From JBEKEX01 sp050013615 (GTDB taxonomy: Bacteria; Chloroflexota; Anaerolineae; Anaerolineales; Anaerolineaceae), in NCBI GenBank assembly GCA_050013615.1, contig JBEKEX010000001.1, positions 1-64,000 on the forward strand: a stretch of DNA of 64,000 bases. The letters run 5' to 3'. Positions 33,214-41,757 of this stretch are shown here, in pieces. Made by a program: the position numbers and the translations under genes. The number at the start of each line of letters is the position of its first letter. The first letter of the stretch is position 1. The notes under the pieces are model-generated. The model saw only the letters and a program-made list of their open reading frames with translations. It ran no database searches and was not told where the DNA came from.

Positions 33214-35937
33214 ATGAACCAAACCCCTGAAGTAGAACGCTCGATCTTGCAGACCAAATTGTTGGTGCCGCACCCCCGGCCGCAGTTGGTGGAACGGCTG
33301 CGGTTGACCCAGCGCCTCAACGACGGCGCATGGGGCAAGCTGACGCTCGTCTGCGCCCCGCCTGGCTTCGGCAAAACCACACTGCTGGCCAAATGGGTGC
33401 AGGACAGCCCAATCCCGGTGGCCTGGCTGGCGCTGGATGAAAGCGACAATATCCCGGAGACCTTTTTGGCCTACCTGGCTGCATCGGTGCAGACTCTCTT
33501 CCCGGAGGCAGGCACGGCCGCCCTGGCTCTGCTGCGAGCCCCGCAACCCACCCGGCCGGAGACTTTCATCGCCAGCCTGATCAACGACCTGATGGAGCGC
33601 AAGTTCGTGCTGGTGCTGGATGACCTGCACACCATCAGCCACCCTGCCATCTTTGCAGCCCTTCAATACCTGCTCGACCATCAACCGGCCGGCATGCACC
33701 TGGTCATCGCCAGCCGCACCGACCCGCAGCTCTCGCTGGCGCGTTGGCGTGCCCGTGGTGAGCTGAATGAACTGCGCGGCAATGACCTGCGCTTCACCGC
33801 GGACGAGGCAGCCAGCTTCCTGAACGACCTGATGGGCATGAAGCTGACCCCCGAAGATATTGCCGCCTTGGAAGCGCACACCGAGGGCTGGATCGCTGGA
33901 TTGCAAATGGCCGCCCTTTCCATGCGCGACCGCAGCGATGCCCATCAATTCATCCAGGCGTTCACCGGCAGCAACCGCTACGTGCTGGATTACCTGGTCG
34001 AAGAAGTGCTGCAGCGCGAGCCGGAGCCCATCCAGCAATTCCTGCTGAAAACATCCATCCTCGACAAATTGTCGGTGCCGCTGTGTGCAGCCGTGCTTGG
34101 AGATACTGACCTGCCGGCCATCAATGCGACGCTCGCTTACCTCGAGAGATCCAATCTTTTCATCCAACCCCTCGATGATCGGCGTACCTGGTTCCGTTAT
34201 CACAACCTGTTCGCCGACCTGCTACGCTATCGCCTGGAAAAAACATACCCGGATGAGTTGGCCGGCCTGCACCGGCGCGCCGCCGGTTGGTATGAGGCTA
34301 ACGGCATGTTCGAGGAAGGTGTTCCTCATTTCCTGGCGGCCAAAGATCTGGCAGACGCGGCACGCCTGGCCGAATACGCCGGCGGACAGATGCTCACCGA
34401 AGGGCAGGGAAACAGATTCTTGAATTGGATGGCTACCTTGCCGGGTGAATTGCTAACGGTGGATCCACACTTGCACCTCACTACTGCCTTTGGATTGCTG
34501 TACATCGGACAATTTCGTGAGCTCGAACCGCATATACAAGCTGCCGAAAACGCCATCGTATCCGGGGCATTTGCCACGATGCCCGCTTTCGTCCAACAGA
34601 TGCAGGCCGAGATCAATGCCGGTCGTGCGCTGGTCGCCTCGACCCAGGGAGACCTGACCCGTTGCCTGGAACTCTCTGAAAAAGCGTTGACCGGGCTGTC
34701 ACAAGATAACAGTTTGCGTCCCAGCCTGTTGTTGGGAATGGGAGTGGCACATCGCCTCCAGGATCAATTGCCCCAGGCTGAACAGGACCTCATCGAGGCA
34801 GCCGAAAGTGCCAGGCAGATCCATCTACCCTCCGTCTACCTGTCTGCCCGCTGCAACCAGGGCAGCTTATTAATCGATATGGGGCAGCATCTCAAAGCAC
34901 AGGCGATTTTCCAAGAGGTCGTATCACAGGAAGAAGTCGGCTCATCCGAGCCCTCGCCAGTCATCAGCATGGCATACAATGGTTTGGCGACCCTGGCGCT
35001 CGAATGGAACGACCGCGGCCTAGCACAGCGCTATTTATCCCACGCGGTCGAGACAGGCAAGCGTTGGGGTAACCTGGATTTCCTATGCAGCAATTACGGC
35101 TGCCTGGCTTATCTACGGGCATTGGAGGGAAAGACGGATGAAAGTACCGCGGCGCTCCGGGAAATGCAGACGCACGCCAACAACCCGGGAATTTCGTCGG
35201 TGGGGCGCATGGTAGCTTATATATGGACGTTGAAGACCCATCTTGCCGTCGATGATTTTTGTGTTGCCTGGAAGTGGACCACCACCCATCCGTTCACGAC
35301 TTTCCTCAGCTCATCCGAAACTTATTACACGCGCCCTGTGACTTTAGCACAATGCTCTTCGGCTATCGCCTGCTGCGCCCAGCAGCACGACCGGGTGCTG
35401 TTGGAAGCCCAATTGAAAATACTCGAGCCTCTCGCGGCTGCCTTGGAAAAAGCCGGGCAGGTAAGCTCGCTTATCGACGCACTAGCCTGGATGGCAGTGG
35501 CCCAAGCCGCCCTGGGACGCCAGGCTGAGGCTCTGGCATATTTGGAGAAAGCCTCGCGCCTGGCTGCGTCTTCCGAGCTCATCGGAACCTTCCTGGAAAA
35601 ACGGGCTTTTCTGGTTCTATTGCTCAAAGCACTGCAAAGTGACCTGGCTCAAGATGATTCGCTGCAACCATACCTCAAGAAACTTACTATGGCGTTCGCA
35701 GAGTCTGAAGGCCAAACACCCACTGCCACCGATCAAGGTTTGCCAAATCCCCTGAGCGAGCGTGAGATCGAAGTGCTGCGCCTGGCCGCCAAAGGTCTTT
35801 CCAACCCGCAGATCGCCGAACGGCTGGTGTTGGAAACCGGCACGGTCAAGCGTCATTTGCACAATATCTTCAATAAACTGGACGTCGACAGCCGCGCCGA
35901 AGCCATCGCCCGCGCCCGACAGTTGGGCTTGATCTAA
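33214..35937 (+). CDS. MalT-like LAL transcriptional regulator (LuxR family)
   Basis: 907 residues from ATG 33214; the frame opens at a TTG at 33196 but that overlaps the previous gene. N-terminal STAND NTPase with Walker A PPGFGKTTLL (49-58) and Walker B-like VLVLDDLH, winged-helix region, a long TPR-like superhelix (about 350-780), and a C-terminal LuxR helix-turn-helix (about 845-905: LSEREIEVLRLAAKGLSNPQ, GTVKRHLHNIFNKLDV). Such proteins oligomerise on ATP plus inducer binding and activate transcription. The ABC exporter genes downstream, with a dyad between, are possible targets. Confidence 0.93.
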   Translation: MNQTPEVERSILQTKLLVPHPRPQLVERLRLTQRLNDGAWGKLTLVCAPPGFGKTTLLAKWVQDSPIPVAWLALDESDNIPETFLAYLAASVQTLFPEAGTAALALLRAPQPTRPETFIASLINDLMERKFVLVLDDLHTISHPAIFAALQYLLDHQPAGMHLVIASRTDPQLSLARWRARGELNELRGNDLRFTADEAASFLNDLMGMKLTPEDIAALEAHTEGWIAGLQMAALSMRDRSDAHQFIQAFTGSNRYVLDYLVEEVLQREPEPIQQFLLKTSILDKLSVPLCAAVLGDTDLPAINATLAYLERSNLFIQPLDDRRTWFRYHNLFADLLRYRLEKTYPDELAGLHRRAAGWYEANGMFEEGVPHFLAAKDLADAARLAEYAGGQMLTEGQGNRFLNWMATLPGELLTVDPHLHLTTAFGLLYIGQFRELEPHIQAAENAIVSGAFATMPAFVQQMQAEINAGRALVASTQGDLTRCLELSEKALTGLSQDNSLRPSLLLGMGVAHRLQDQLPQAEQDLIEAAESARQIHLPSVYLSARCNQGSLLIDMGQHLKAQAIFQEVVSQEEVGSSEPSPVISMAYNGLATLALEWNDRGLAQRYLSHAVETGKRWGNLDFLCSNYGCLAYLRALEGKTDESTAALREMQTHANNPGISSVGRMVAYIWTLKTHLAVDDFCVAWKWTTTHPFTTFLSSSETYYTRPVTLAQCSSAIACCAQQHDRVLLEAQLKILEPLAAALEKAGQVSSLIDALAWMAVAQAALGRQAEALAYLEKASRLAASSELIGTFLEKRAFLVLLLKALQSDLAQDDSLQPYLKKLTMAFAESEGQTPTATDQGLPNPLSEREIEVLRLAAKGLSNPQIAERLVLETGTVKRHLHNIFNKLDVDSRAEAIARARQLGLI

Positions 35938-35991
35938 AAAGCGGCACATCCCTGTATCTCTCGTAAACAAAAAATCAACTGCGGAATGTAT

Positions 35992-36022
35992 CCAACCGGT
36001 ACATGACAATGTATCCGGTTGG
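35992..36022 (+). promoter_or_regulatory. inverted repeat between LAL and ABC genes
   Basis: CCAACCGG (35992-35999) and CCGGTTGG (36015-36022), perfect, 15-nt centre, located 43 bp before the ABC ATPase start. Both arms are preceded by GTATC or followed by GTAC. Could be an operator, possibly for the LAL protein, or a weak terminator; no T run. Confidence 0.4.
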
Positions 36023-36064
36023 CAGCTATATTAGGAGCGTCATCAAAACCAGAAGGAGAACGTT

Positions 36065-36976
<912 letters not shown>

Positions 36977-36995
36977 CGTTTAGAAAGGGACTACC

Positions 36996-37805
36996 ATGAA
37001 TGCTTTTGTGCATCATTTCACCTACGATTTCCGCACCGGCTTGCGCGACAAGTCGCTGCTGTTGATGAACTATATATTCCCGCTGGTATGTTTTGTCATG
37101 TTTGGCGCCATCATGACCGGCATCAACCCCGCTTTCAAAGATCAGATCATTCCCGCCATGATCGTCTTCGGCGCCATGTCGTCGGCACTGCTGGGATTGC
37201 CCAACCCCGTCCTCGCCAGCCGCGAGTCCGGCATATTCCGCAGCTTTAAGATCAACGGTGTGCCGGCCATTAACATCATTACCGTGCCGGTGATCGGTGC
37301 CATCGCTCACATTGTCCTGGCGTCAGCGATCATCACTGCGTTAGCCCGGCCATTGTTCGGCGGTACACTGCCTGTGCAATGGGGCAATTTTATCCTCGTT
37401 CTGTTGGTCAATGCCTTCTGCATGGCATCACTGGGTATGCTGATCGGGGTGATCGCCCCCAACAGCCGCGGTACAGTGCTGATCGGGCAGGTTTTCTATG
37501 TCCCCTCCGTCATGCTGAGCGGGTTGATGATGCCAGCCAGCATTTTGCCCCCCGCCCTGGGGCGCGTGGCCTTGCTGTTACCCGCCACCTATGCCATGAA
37601 CGCTTTCAACGGCCTGGCCATGGGTCAGGCAACCAGCAGCAACCCGTGGATATCACTTTTGGTTCTACTGGCAGGCAGTTTGCTCGCCTTTGGCCTGTCC
37701 ATCTTCCTGTTCCGTTGGGACAGCCACAACGCCGACAAGAAACGCTCGCCGCTGCTCGCCTTGCTGGCGATGCTGCCTTACATCGTGATGCTCGCCATCG
37801 GCTAA
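36996..37805 (+). CDS. ABC-2 type exporter permease
   Basis: 269 residues, six to seven spans. FGAIMTGINPAFKDQIIPAM near the start and PSVMLSGLMMPASILPPALG in the C-terminal third match ABC-2 permeases of the DrrB/YadH type. Starts after AGAAAGGGA. Forms the membrane part with the preceding ATPase. A small gene follows 12 nt later. Confidence 0.88.
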   Translation: MNAFVHHFTYDFRTGLRDKSLLLMNYIFPLVCFVMFGAIMTGINPAFKDQIIPAMIVFGAMSSALLGLPNPVLASRESGIFRSFKINGVPAINIITVPVIGAIAHIVLASAIITALARPLFGGTLPVQWGNFILVLLVNAFCMASLGMLIGVIAPNSRGTVLIGQVFYVPSVMLSGLMMPASILPPALGRVALLLPATYAMNAFNGLAMGQATSSNPWISLLVLLAGSLLAFGLSIFLFRWDSHNADKKRSPLLALLAMLPYIVMLAIG

Positions 37806-37817
37806 GGACACTCGGCC

Positions 37818-38057
37818 ATGACCGACCAGCCTCGCCAAGATTCGACCAACAGGATTTACCAATTCCGTGTCCGCGGCCACCTCGACCGCGGACGCTCGAG
37901 TTGGTTCGAGGGGCTGGCAGTCACCTTCACCAACGGTGATACGCTGCTGACTGGCAGCGTGCGGGATCAGACAGCGCTTTATAGCATCTTGGACAAGCTG
38001 CGCGACCTGGGGTTGGAGTTGGTCTCCGTGGAACAATTGCCCAGGTCAGAGAAATGA
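37818..38057 (+). CDS. Small conserved protein of the VRGHLDxxWSxWF-like family
   Basis: 79 residues, no membrane span. Contains FRVRGHLDRGRSSWFEGLAV, later TLLTGSVRDQTALYSILDKL and RDLGLELVSVEQL. I recall proteins of this pattern as small uncharacterised companions in Chloroflexi and Actinobacteria, often labelled hypothetical. The form suggests a small alpha/beta fold. The 12-nt distance from the permease makes it part of the exporter operon. Function unknown. Confidence 0.75.
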   Translation: MTDQPRQDSTNRIYQFRVRGHLDRGRSSWFEGLAVTFTNGDTLLTGSVRDQTALYSILDKLRDLGLELVSVEQLPRSEK

Positions 38058-38074
38058 TAATTAGCAGCCTACTC

Positions 38075-38115
38075 ACACGAAGATTGCCTTTAAGCAGTTC
38101 AGGCAATCTTCGTGT
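38075..38115 (+). terminator. hairpin after the ABC exporter operon
   Basis: Perfect 15-bp stem (38075-38089 with 38101-38115), 11-nt loop, 17 nt after the last stop codon. Not followed by a T run, so it may be a protecting or processing structure. Confidence 0.6.
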
Positions 38116-38148
38116 ATAGACAATGTGAGCAACCAGAGATAAACGAAG

Positions 38149-38192
38149 GTCGGATTCGAATACGCGAAATCCGACACTTTTTGTGGTATACT
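38149..38192 (+). promoter_or_regulatory. second hairpin and -10 upstream of the DEAD-box gene
   Basis: 8-bp stem (38149-38156 with 38168-38175) followed by TTTTT, a plausible intrinsic terminator. It runs into an extended -10 (TGGTATACT, box at 38187-38192) that may start the helicase transcript. This leaves a leader of about 90 nt with a 6-bp hairpin (TTGGCT...AGCCAA, near 38256-38275). Confidence 0.45.
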
Positions 38193-38291
38193 GTTTGAGC
38201 CGCTTTTAAATTGGATAATTAATATCTGTATTAGTGGTAACGGGCTAGGGTTCGCCTTGGCTCAATCTTAAGCCAAAAGGACCTTTTAGTT

Positions 38292-39530
38292 GTGAGTTTC
38301 CAATCGTTTTCGTTTCACCCGCAGATCAACGCGGGCATTTCAGCCGCTGGTTATACCAATCCCACCCCCATTCAAAACCAAGCCATTCCCCCCATCCTCA
38401 ACGGACGGGATTTGTTGGGTCTTGCTCAAACCGGAACTGGGAAGACGGCAGCCTTCGTATTGCCCATTCTCCAGCATCTCATGAATGGACCGCGCGGCAA
38501 GCTGCGCGCACTCATTCTTTCACCTACACGCGAGCTGGCTGAACAGACCCATGTAGCCATCAAGGCCTTGGGCCGCCAGACAGGCCTGCGCAGCCTGACC
38601 GTTTACGGCGGAGTTAGCGCCCAGCCGCAGATCAAGGGATTGCGCACCGGCGTCGAAATCGTGGTTGCCTGCCCCGGCCGCTTGCTGGATTTGATGGAAC
38701 AACGCGCCATCCGGCTGAATTCCATTGAGATTCTCGTGATCGATGAAGCCGACATGATGTTCGACATGGGCTTTCTGCCCAACGTGCGGCGCATCCTGGC
38801 CGCATTGCCCACCAACCGCCAAACGCTGCTCTTTTCCGCCACCATGCCGCCTGAAATCAGGCACCTGGCAACCGACCTGCTGCATTCCCCCGCCACGGTG
38901 GAGATCAACATCACCCGCCCGCTGGACACCGTCCACCACGCTTCTTACTTCGTGGATCAGTCGCACAAGGTGGATATATTATTGGCCATCCTGCGCCAAT
39001 CAGGCGATGGCCAGGTGTTGGTATTCACCCGCACCAAACAGCGCACCAAAAGACTGGCCGACCAATTAATCAAAGCAGGCCTGCCGGCCACCTCGCTGCA
39101 AGGCAATTTATCGCAGAACGCCCGCCAGGCCGCCATGGATAGCTTCCGCAAAGGACGCGCCAAGATCATGGTCGCCACGGATATTGCCGCCCGCGGCATC
39201 GATGTCTCCCACATCACTCACGTGATCAACTTCGACCTGCCCGATACGGCAGATGCTTATACCCACCGGACGGGCCGTACCGGACGCATGGAACACCTTG
39301 GCACCGCCCTTTCGCTGGTGACGCCGGATGATTTCAGCATGGTGCATACCATCGAGCGCATGCTCGGCAAGACGCTGGAACGCCGCAAAATGGAAGGGTT
39401 TGAACAGCCCAAAGTGGATACATCGCCTGCTTCCGCTTTTCATCGACAGGCAGCCTCCCGCCCGCAGGGTGCCGACCAGCGGCGTCGGCAGCCCGCGCGC
39501 CGCCCGCGTTCGATGGCTTATTCGCATTAA
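38292..39530 (+). CDS. DEAD-box ATP-dependent RNA helicase (RhlE-like)
   Basis: 412 residues, GTG start. Q motif (GYTNPTPIQ), motif I AQTGTGKTA, PTRELAEQ, motif II DEAD (VIDEADMMFD), SAT motif III, and in the second domain ATDIAARGIDV and HRTGRTGR (motifs V and VI). A short basic tail (QGADQRRRQPARRPRS) helps RNA binding. The compact core plus basic tail fits RhlE/CshA proteins in ribosome assembly and mRNA decay, often cold-induced. The leader is about 90 nt. No typical SD; AGGACC lies about 10 nt upstream. Confidence 0.93.
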   Translation: MSFQSFSFHPQINAGISAAGYTNPTPIQNQAIPPILNGRDLLGLAQTGTGKTAAFVLPILQHLMNGPRGKLRALILSPTRELAEQTHVAIKALGRQTGLRSLTVYGGVSAQPQIKGLRTGVEIVVACPGRLLDLMEQRAIRLNSIEILVIDEADMMFDMGFLPNVRRILAALPTNRQTLLFSATMPPEIRHLATDLLHSPATVEINITRPLDTVHHASYFVDQSHKVDILLAILRQSGDGQVLVFTRTKQRTKRLADQLIKAGLPATSLQGNLSQNARQAAMDSFRKGRAKIMVATDIAARGIDVSHITHVINFDLPDTADAYTHRTGRTGRMEHLGTALSLVTPDDFSMVHTIERMLGKTLERRKMEGFEQPKVDTSPASAFHRQAASRPQGADQRRRQPARRPRSMAYSH

Positions 39531-39573
39531 TCCCGCTTGTGGGCAAAGCGAACTCGTTCACCTAAAAAACATT

Positions 39574-39605
39574 ATGAGCCATTGGAAGTTATTCCAATGG
39601 CTCAT
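39574..39605. terminator. bidirectional terminator between helicase and RHH-like pair
   Basis: Perfect 13-bp stem (39574-39586 with 39593-39605), 6-nt loop. The minus-strand side is followed by TAATGTTTTTT, a good terminator for the RHH-like operon; the plus side by AGTTTATT. Confidence 0.85.
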
Positions 39606-39635
39606 AGTTTATTAGCAAGTGATGGCCAAAATGAA

Positions 39636-40001
39636 TCAGGAGTGAGTAACCTCATTGCCCGCCATGCCGCGCAGTTGCTCCTTCAAGGCTTCCACTTGCA
39701 CCTGGGTGGCCTCGGCCTTCTCGAAGATCTTACGCTTCTTTTCCATGCCAGCCTCGTAGAGCAACTTCAACGCCTCGGTGCGGCCCTTCACTGCTCCCGA
39801 TTCGACCAGCAGGTCCAGCTTCTGGCGCAAGTCACTCTCGGTGTGAATGACCATCAGACCGGTCAGATCTTCCAGAGCCTTGCCAAAGGTCTGCGCCCAG
39901 CTTTCAGCGGTCACCCGCAGCTCGTCTCCCAAATCTTCCCACTCACTCCGCTCACCGGGTTCGATCGGCGGCGTCACGTTTACATCGGGTTCTTCACTCA
40001 T
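39636..40001 (-). CDS. RHH-like small protein, second of a tandem pair
   Basis: 121 residues. Acidic N-terminus, then an amphipathic helix, and a central LRQKLDLLVESGAVKGRTEA segment with the beta-helix-helix look of ribbon-helix-helix proteins, then a C-terminal coiled-coil-like helix (AEATQVQVEALKEQLRGM). It resembles the preceding gene product in order and length and starts 9 nt after it, so the two form one operon and probably paralogous subunits. Not recognised as a named family. Confidence 0.65.
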   Translation of the reverse strand: MSEEPDVNVTPPIEPGERSEWEDLGDELRVTAESWAQTFGKALEDLTGLMVIHTESDLRQKLDLLVESGAVKGRTEALKLLYEAGMEKKRKIFEKAEATQVQVEALKEQLRGMAGNEVTHS

Positions 40002-40010
40002 GGCTTTCTC

Positions 40011-40415
40011 CTATTTTTCCGCCTCAGTCTTGATGGCCTCGCGCAGTTGCTCGCGCAGCTTGACGATCTGGTCGGTGACCTCGGCAATCTTGGCATACAA
40101 TTCTTCGGTGGCTTTGATCCCCTCCCCGATCAGGTAAGCGGCACTTTCGGAGCGGCTCTTGGTGATCTCCGCGTCGACCAACATATCCAGACGGCGCAAG
40201 GTCTCGTCGTTGACTCGCACCATCACCACGTTGCCGCGCCCCTGCAGGGCATCACCCAGCGTCTGGCCGATGTTCTCGACCTGTTTGAGAGTCTCTTTCA
40301 AAGACGTCGTTGTCTTGGCGGTCGTAGTTTTGTCGTCCTTCTTTTCGTCCGTCGCGGCAGCGCCATTCGCCGGCACGTCGCGCGCTTGAGCATCAATCAC
40401 TTTTTCAGCAGCCAT
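40011..40415 (-). CDS. RHH-like small DNA-binding protein, first of a tandem pair
   Basis: 134 residues from ATG 40415 (GGGAGA 6 nt upstream; the frame opens at 40439). Low-complexity Lys/Thr/Asp-rich N-terminus (about 20-45), a helix (LKETLKQVENIGQTLGDAL), then the RHH-like core VVMVRVNDETLRRLDMLVDA followed by KSRSESAAYLIGEGIKA, and a C-terminal helix with heptad pattern. The core matches the MetJ/Arc fold (strand, then helix with Arg/Ser at the turn). Possibly a repressor of its own operon: three 7-bp repeats lie at its promoter. Confidence 0.7.
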   Translation of the reverse strand: MAAEKVIDAQARDVPANGAAATDEKKDDKTTTAKTTTSLKETLKQVENIGQTLGDALQGRGNVVMVRVNDETLRRLDMLVDAEITKSRSESAAYLIGEGIKATEELYAKIAEVTDQIVKLREQLREAIKTEAEK

Positions 40416-40451
40416 AATCGTCTCCCATCGATAGTTCATTCTTAATCACGC

Positions 40452-40500
40452 GTAATTTGTAATTCGTAATTATATTACATTATCATGGATTACTTGTCAA
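40452..40500 (-). promoter_or_regulatory. promoter and triple 7-bp repeat upstream of the RHH-like pair
   Basis: On the minus strand TTGACA (40495-40500 complement) and TAATAT (40472-40477 complement) with a 17-bp spacer, or TATAAT (40469-40474) with 20. Directly at the predicted start, three tandem GTAATTN units occupy 40452-40472. RHH proteins often bind tandem short repeats, so this is a candidate operator. Confidence 0.6.
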
Positions 40501-40599
40501 GAGCCTAAAACGATCACTCGTCCAAATCTGTTTCTCGACCCCCCTCACCGGATTGCCTGTAATGCCATATAATCGGATAGATAACGGTGCGGAGGAACA

Positions 40600-41112
40600 A
40601 TGAGTAAAAAAATATTGGTAGCCTATGGCACGCGAGCCGGATCGACGCAGGAAGTGGCCGAAGCTATCGGCCGATCGCTGCGCGAAGGCGATGCCGAAGT
40701 CGACGTGGTACCCGCCAAAGCGGTTAAAGACCTCAGCACCTATCAAGCTGCCGTCATCGGTTCGGGCATCCGCATCAACCAACCCTATGGCAACGTCACC
40801 CGGCTGATCAAAAAATACCACACGGCTTTGAGCCACATCCCCGTGGCTTATTTCGTCGTCTGCCTCACCATGAGAGATGACACCCCTGCAAGCCGTGCTG
40901 AAGCAAACAGCTACCTGAAACCCATGTACCAGCAGGCAGTGGATGTGAAGCCGGTCAGCGTGGGGTTATTTGCTGGCGAATATGACCCCAAAAAGGTTTC
41001 CTTCTTCATGAACTTTATTATGTCCAGCGCCAAGCTGCAGCCGGGTGATTTCCGTGATTGGAACGCCATCCGCCAGTGGGCGGAAAGCCTGCGCCCACTC
41101 TTCGGCTTGTAG
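40600..41112 (+). CDS. Flavodoxin-domain protein (HemG-like)
   Basis: 170 residues. FMN phosphate loop ILVAYGTRAGSTQEVAEAIG at the N-terminus, then AAVIGSGIRINQPYGNV and VVCLTMRDDTP. This is the Flavodoxin_5 arrangement of menaquinone-dependent protoporphyrinogen oxidase HemG, though other heme genes are not nearby and the family has wider uses in single-electron transfer. GGAGG lies 5 nt upstream. Upstream of it is the divergent RHH-like operon. Confidence 0.82.
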   Translation: MSKKILVAYGTRAGSTQEVAEAIGRSLREGDAEVDVVPAKAVKDLSTYQAAVIGSGIRINQPYGNVTRLIKKYHTALSHIPVAYFVVCLTMRDDTPASRAEANSYLKPMYQQAVDVKPVSVGLFAGEYDPKKVSFFMNFIMSSAKLQPGDFRDWNAIRQWAESLRPLFGL

Positions 41113-41136
41113 TATCAACCTCATCCCTTAGAGACA

Positions 41137-41622
41137 ATGAAACTAGACCCAAAAACCTTCCTGGAAGTTGTCAAACTTTCGCCCCTGGTCTCCATCGACC
41201 TGATCGTGCGCGATCCGCAGGGACGCGTGCTGTTGGGGTTGCGCGCCAACCGCCCGGCGCAGAACACCTGGTTCGTCCCCGGCGGCCGCATTGCCAAGGA
41301 CGAGCGCATCGCCGCAGCCCTGGTGCGTGTAGCACATGAGGAACTCGGGGTCGAACTGAATCCCTCCCAGGCACACTTCCTAGGGGTTTACGAACACCTC
41401 TACCCCGACAATTTTGCAAATGAACTGGGCATCGATACCCACTACATCGTGCTGGCACACGAAGTGCGGCTGGAGCACCTGCCGGATGAATTGCCGGCCG
41501 ACCAGCACCATGCTTTTCGTTGGTTTACCGTACCAGAGCTATTGTCCGATCCCCAAGTGCACCCCAACACCAAGGCCTATTTTTCATCACCAACTTGGCC
41601 GGTTGCAAGGACGAATGAATAG
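41137..41622 (+). CDS. Nudix hydrolase, GDP-mannose mannosyl hydrolase-like
   Basis: 161 residues. FVPGGRIAKDERIAAALVRV with VAHEELGVEL forms a Nudix box of the GDP-mannose hydrolase (Gmm/NudD) type, in which the usual REUXEE pattern is altered (VAHEELG). Family members also begin LSPLVSIDLIVRD and contain HYIVLAHEV, both seen here. Expected to hydrolyse GDP-mannose or another GDP-sugar to GDP plus hexose. Starts 24 nt after the flavodoxin gene. Confidence 0.85.
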   Translation: MKLDPKTFLEVVKLSPLVSIDLIVRDPQGRVLLGLRANRPAQNTWFVPGGRIAKDERIAAALVRVAHEELGVELNPSQAHFLGVYEHLYPDNFANELGIDTHYIVLAHEVRLEHLPDELPADQHHAFRWFTVPELLSDPQVHPNTKAYFSSPTWPVARTNE

Positions 41623-41697
41623 CCCACACAACGCCAGATAATTGATATACCCTAAAACTCGTATATTAGAAAACTAAATACTGGCCCGGTTATCCCA

Positions 41698-41720
41698 TAT
41701 ATGTCATAATTTGACATATA
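41698..41720 (+). promoter_or_regulatory. perfect 9-bp inverted repeat upstream of the WYL operon
   Basis: TATATGTCA (41698-41706) and TGACATATA (41712-41720) around a 5-nt centre, 37 bp before the WYL regulator start. The right arm contains TTGACA (41711-41716), a possible -35 without a clear -10. Likely the operator for the regulator encoded next. Confidence 0.65.
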
Positions 41721-41757
41721 CCGGCGCGATGCTGAAAGTGCCTGTTCAGGAGTGACC

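Noticed and set aside
32974..34203. 409-residue open frame on the minus strand
   Set aside because: Antisense to the N-terminal NTPase region of the LAL regulator; GC-rich DNA produces such frames.
38141..38180. tRNA-like segment (GGTCGGATTCGAA)
   Set aside because: Resembles a T-arm, but no acceptor or anticodon stems fit; the pairing is a simple hairpin followed by T5.
39537..40445. 302-residue open frame on the plus strand
   Set aside because: Antisense to both RHH-like genes, which have SD sites, a promoter and a plausible fold.
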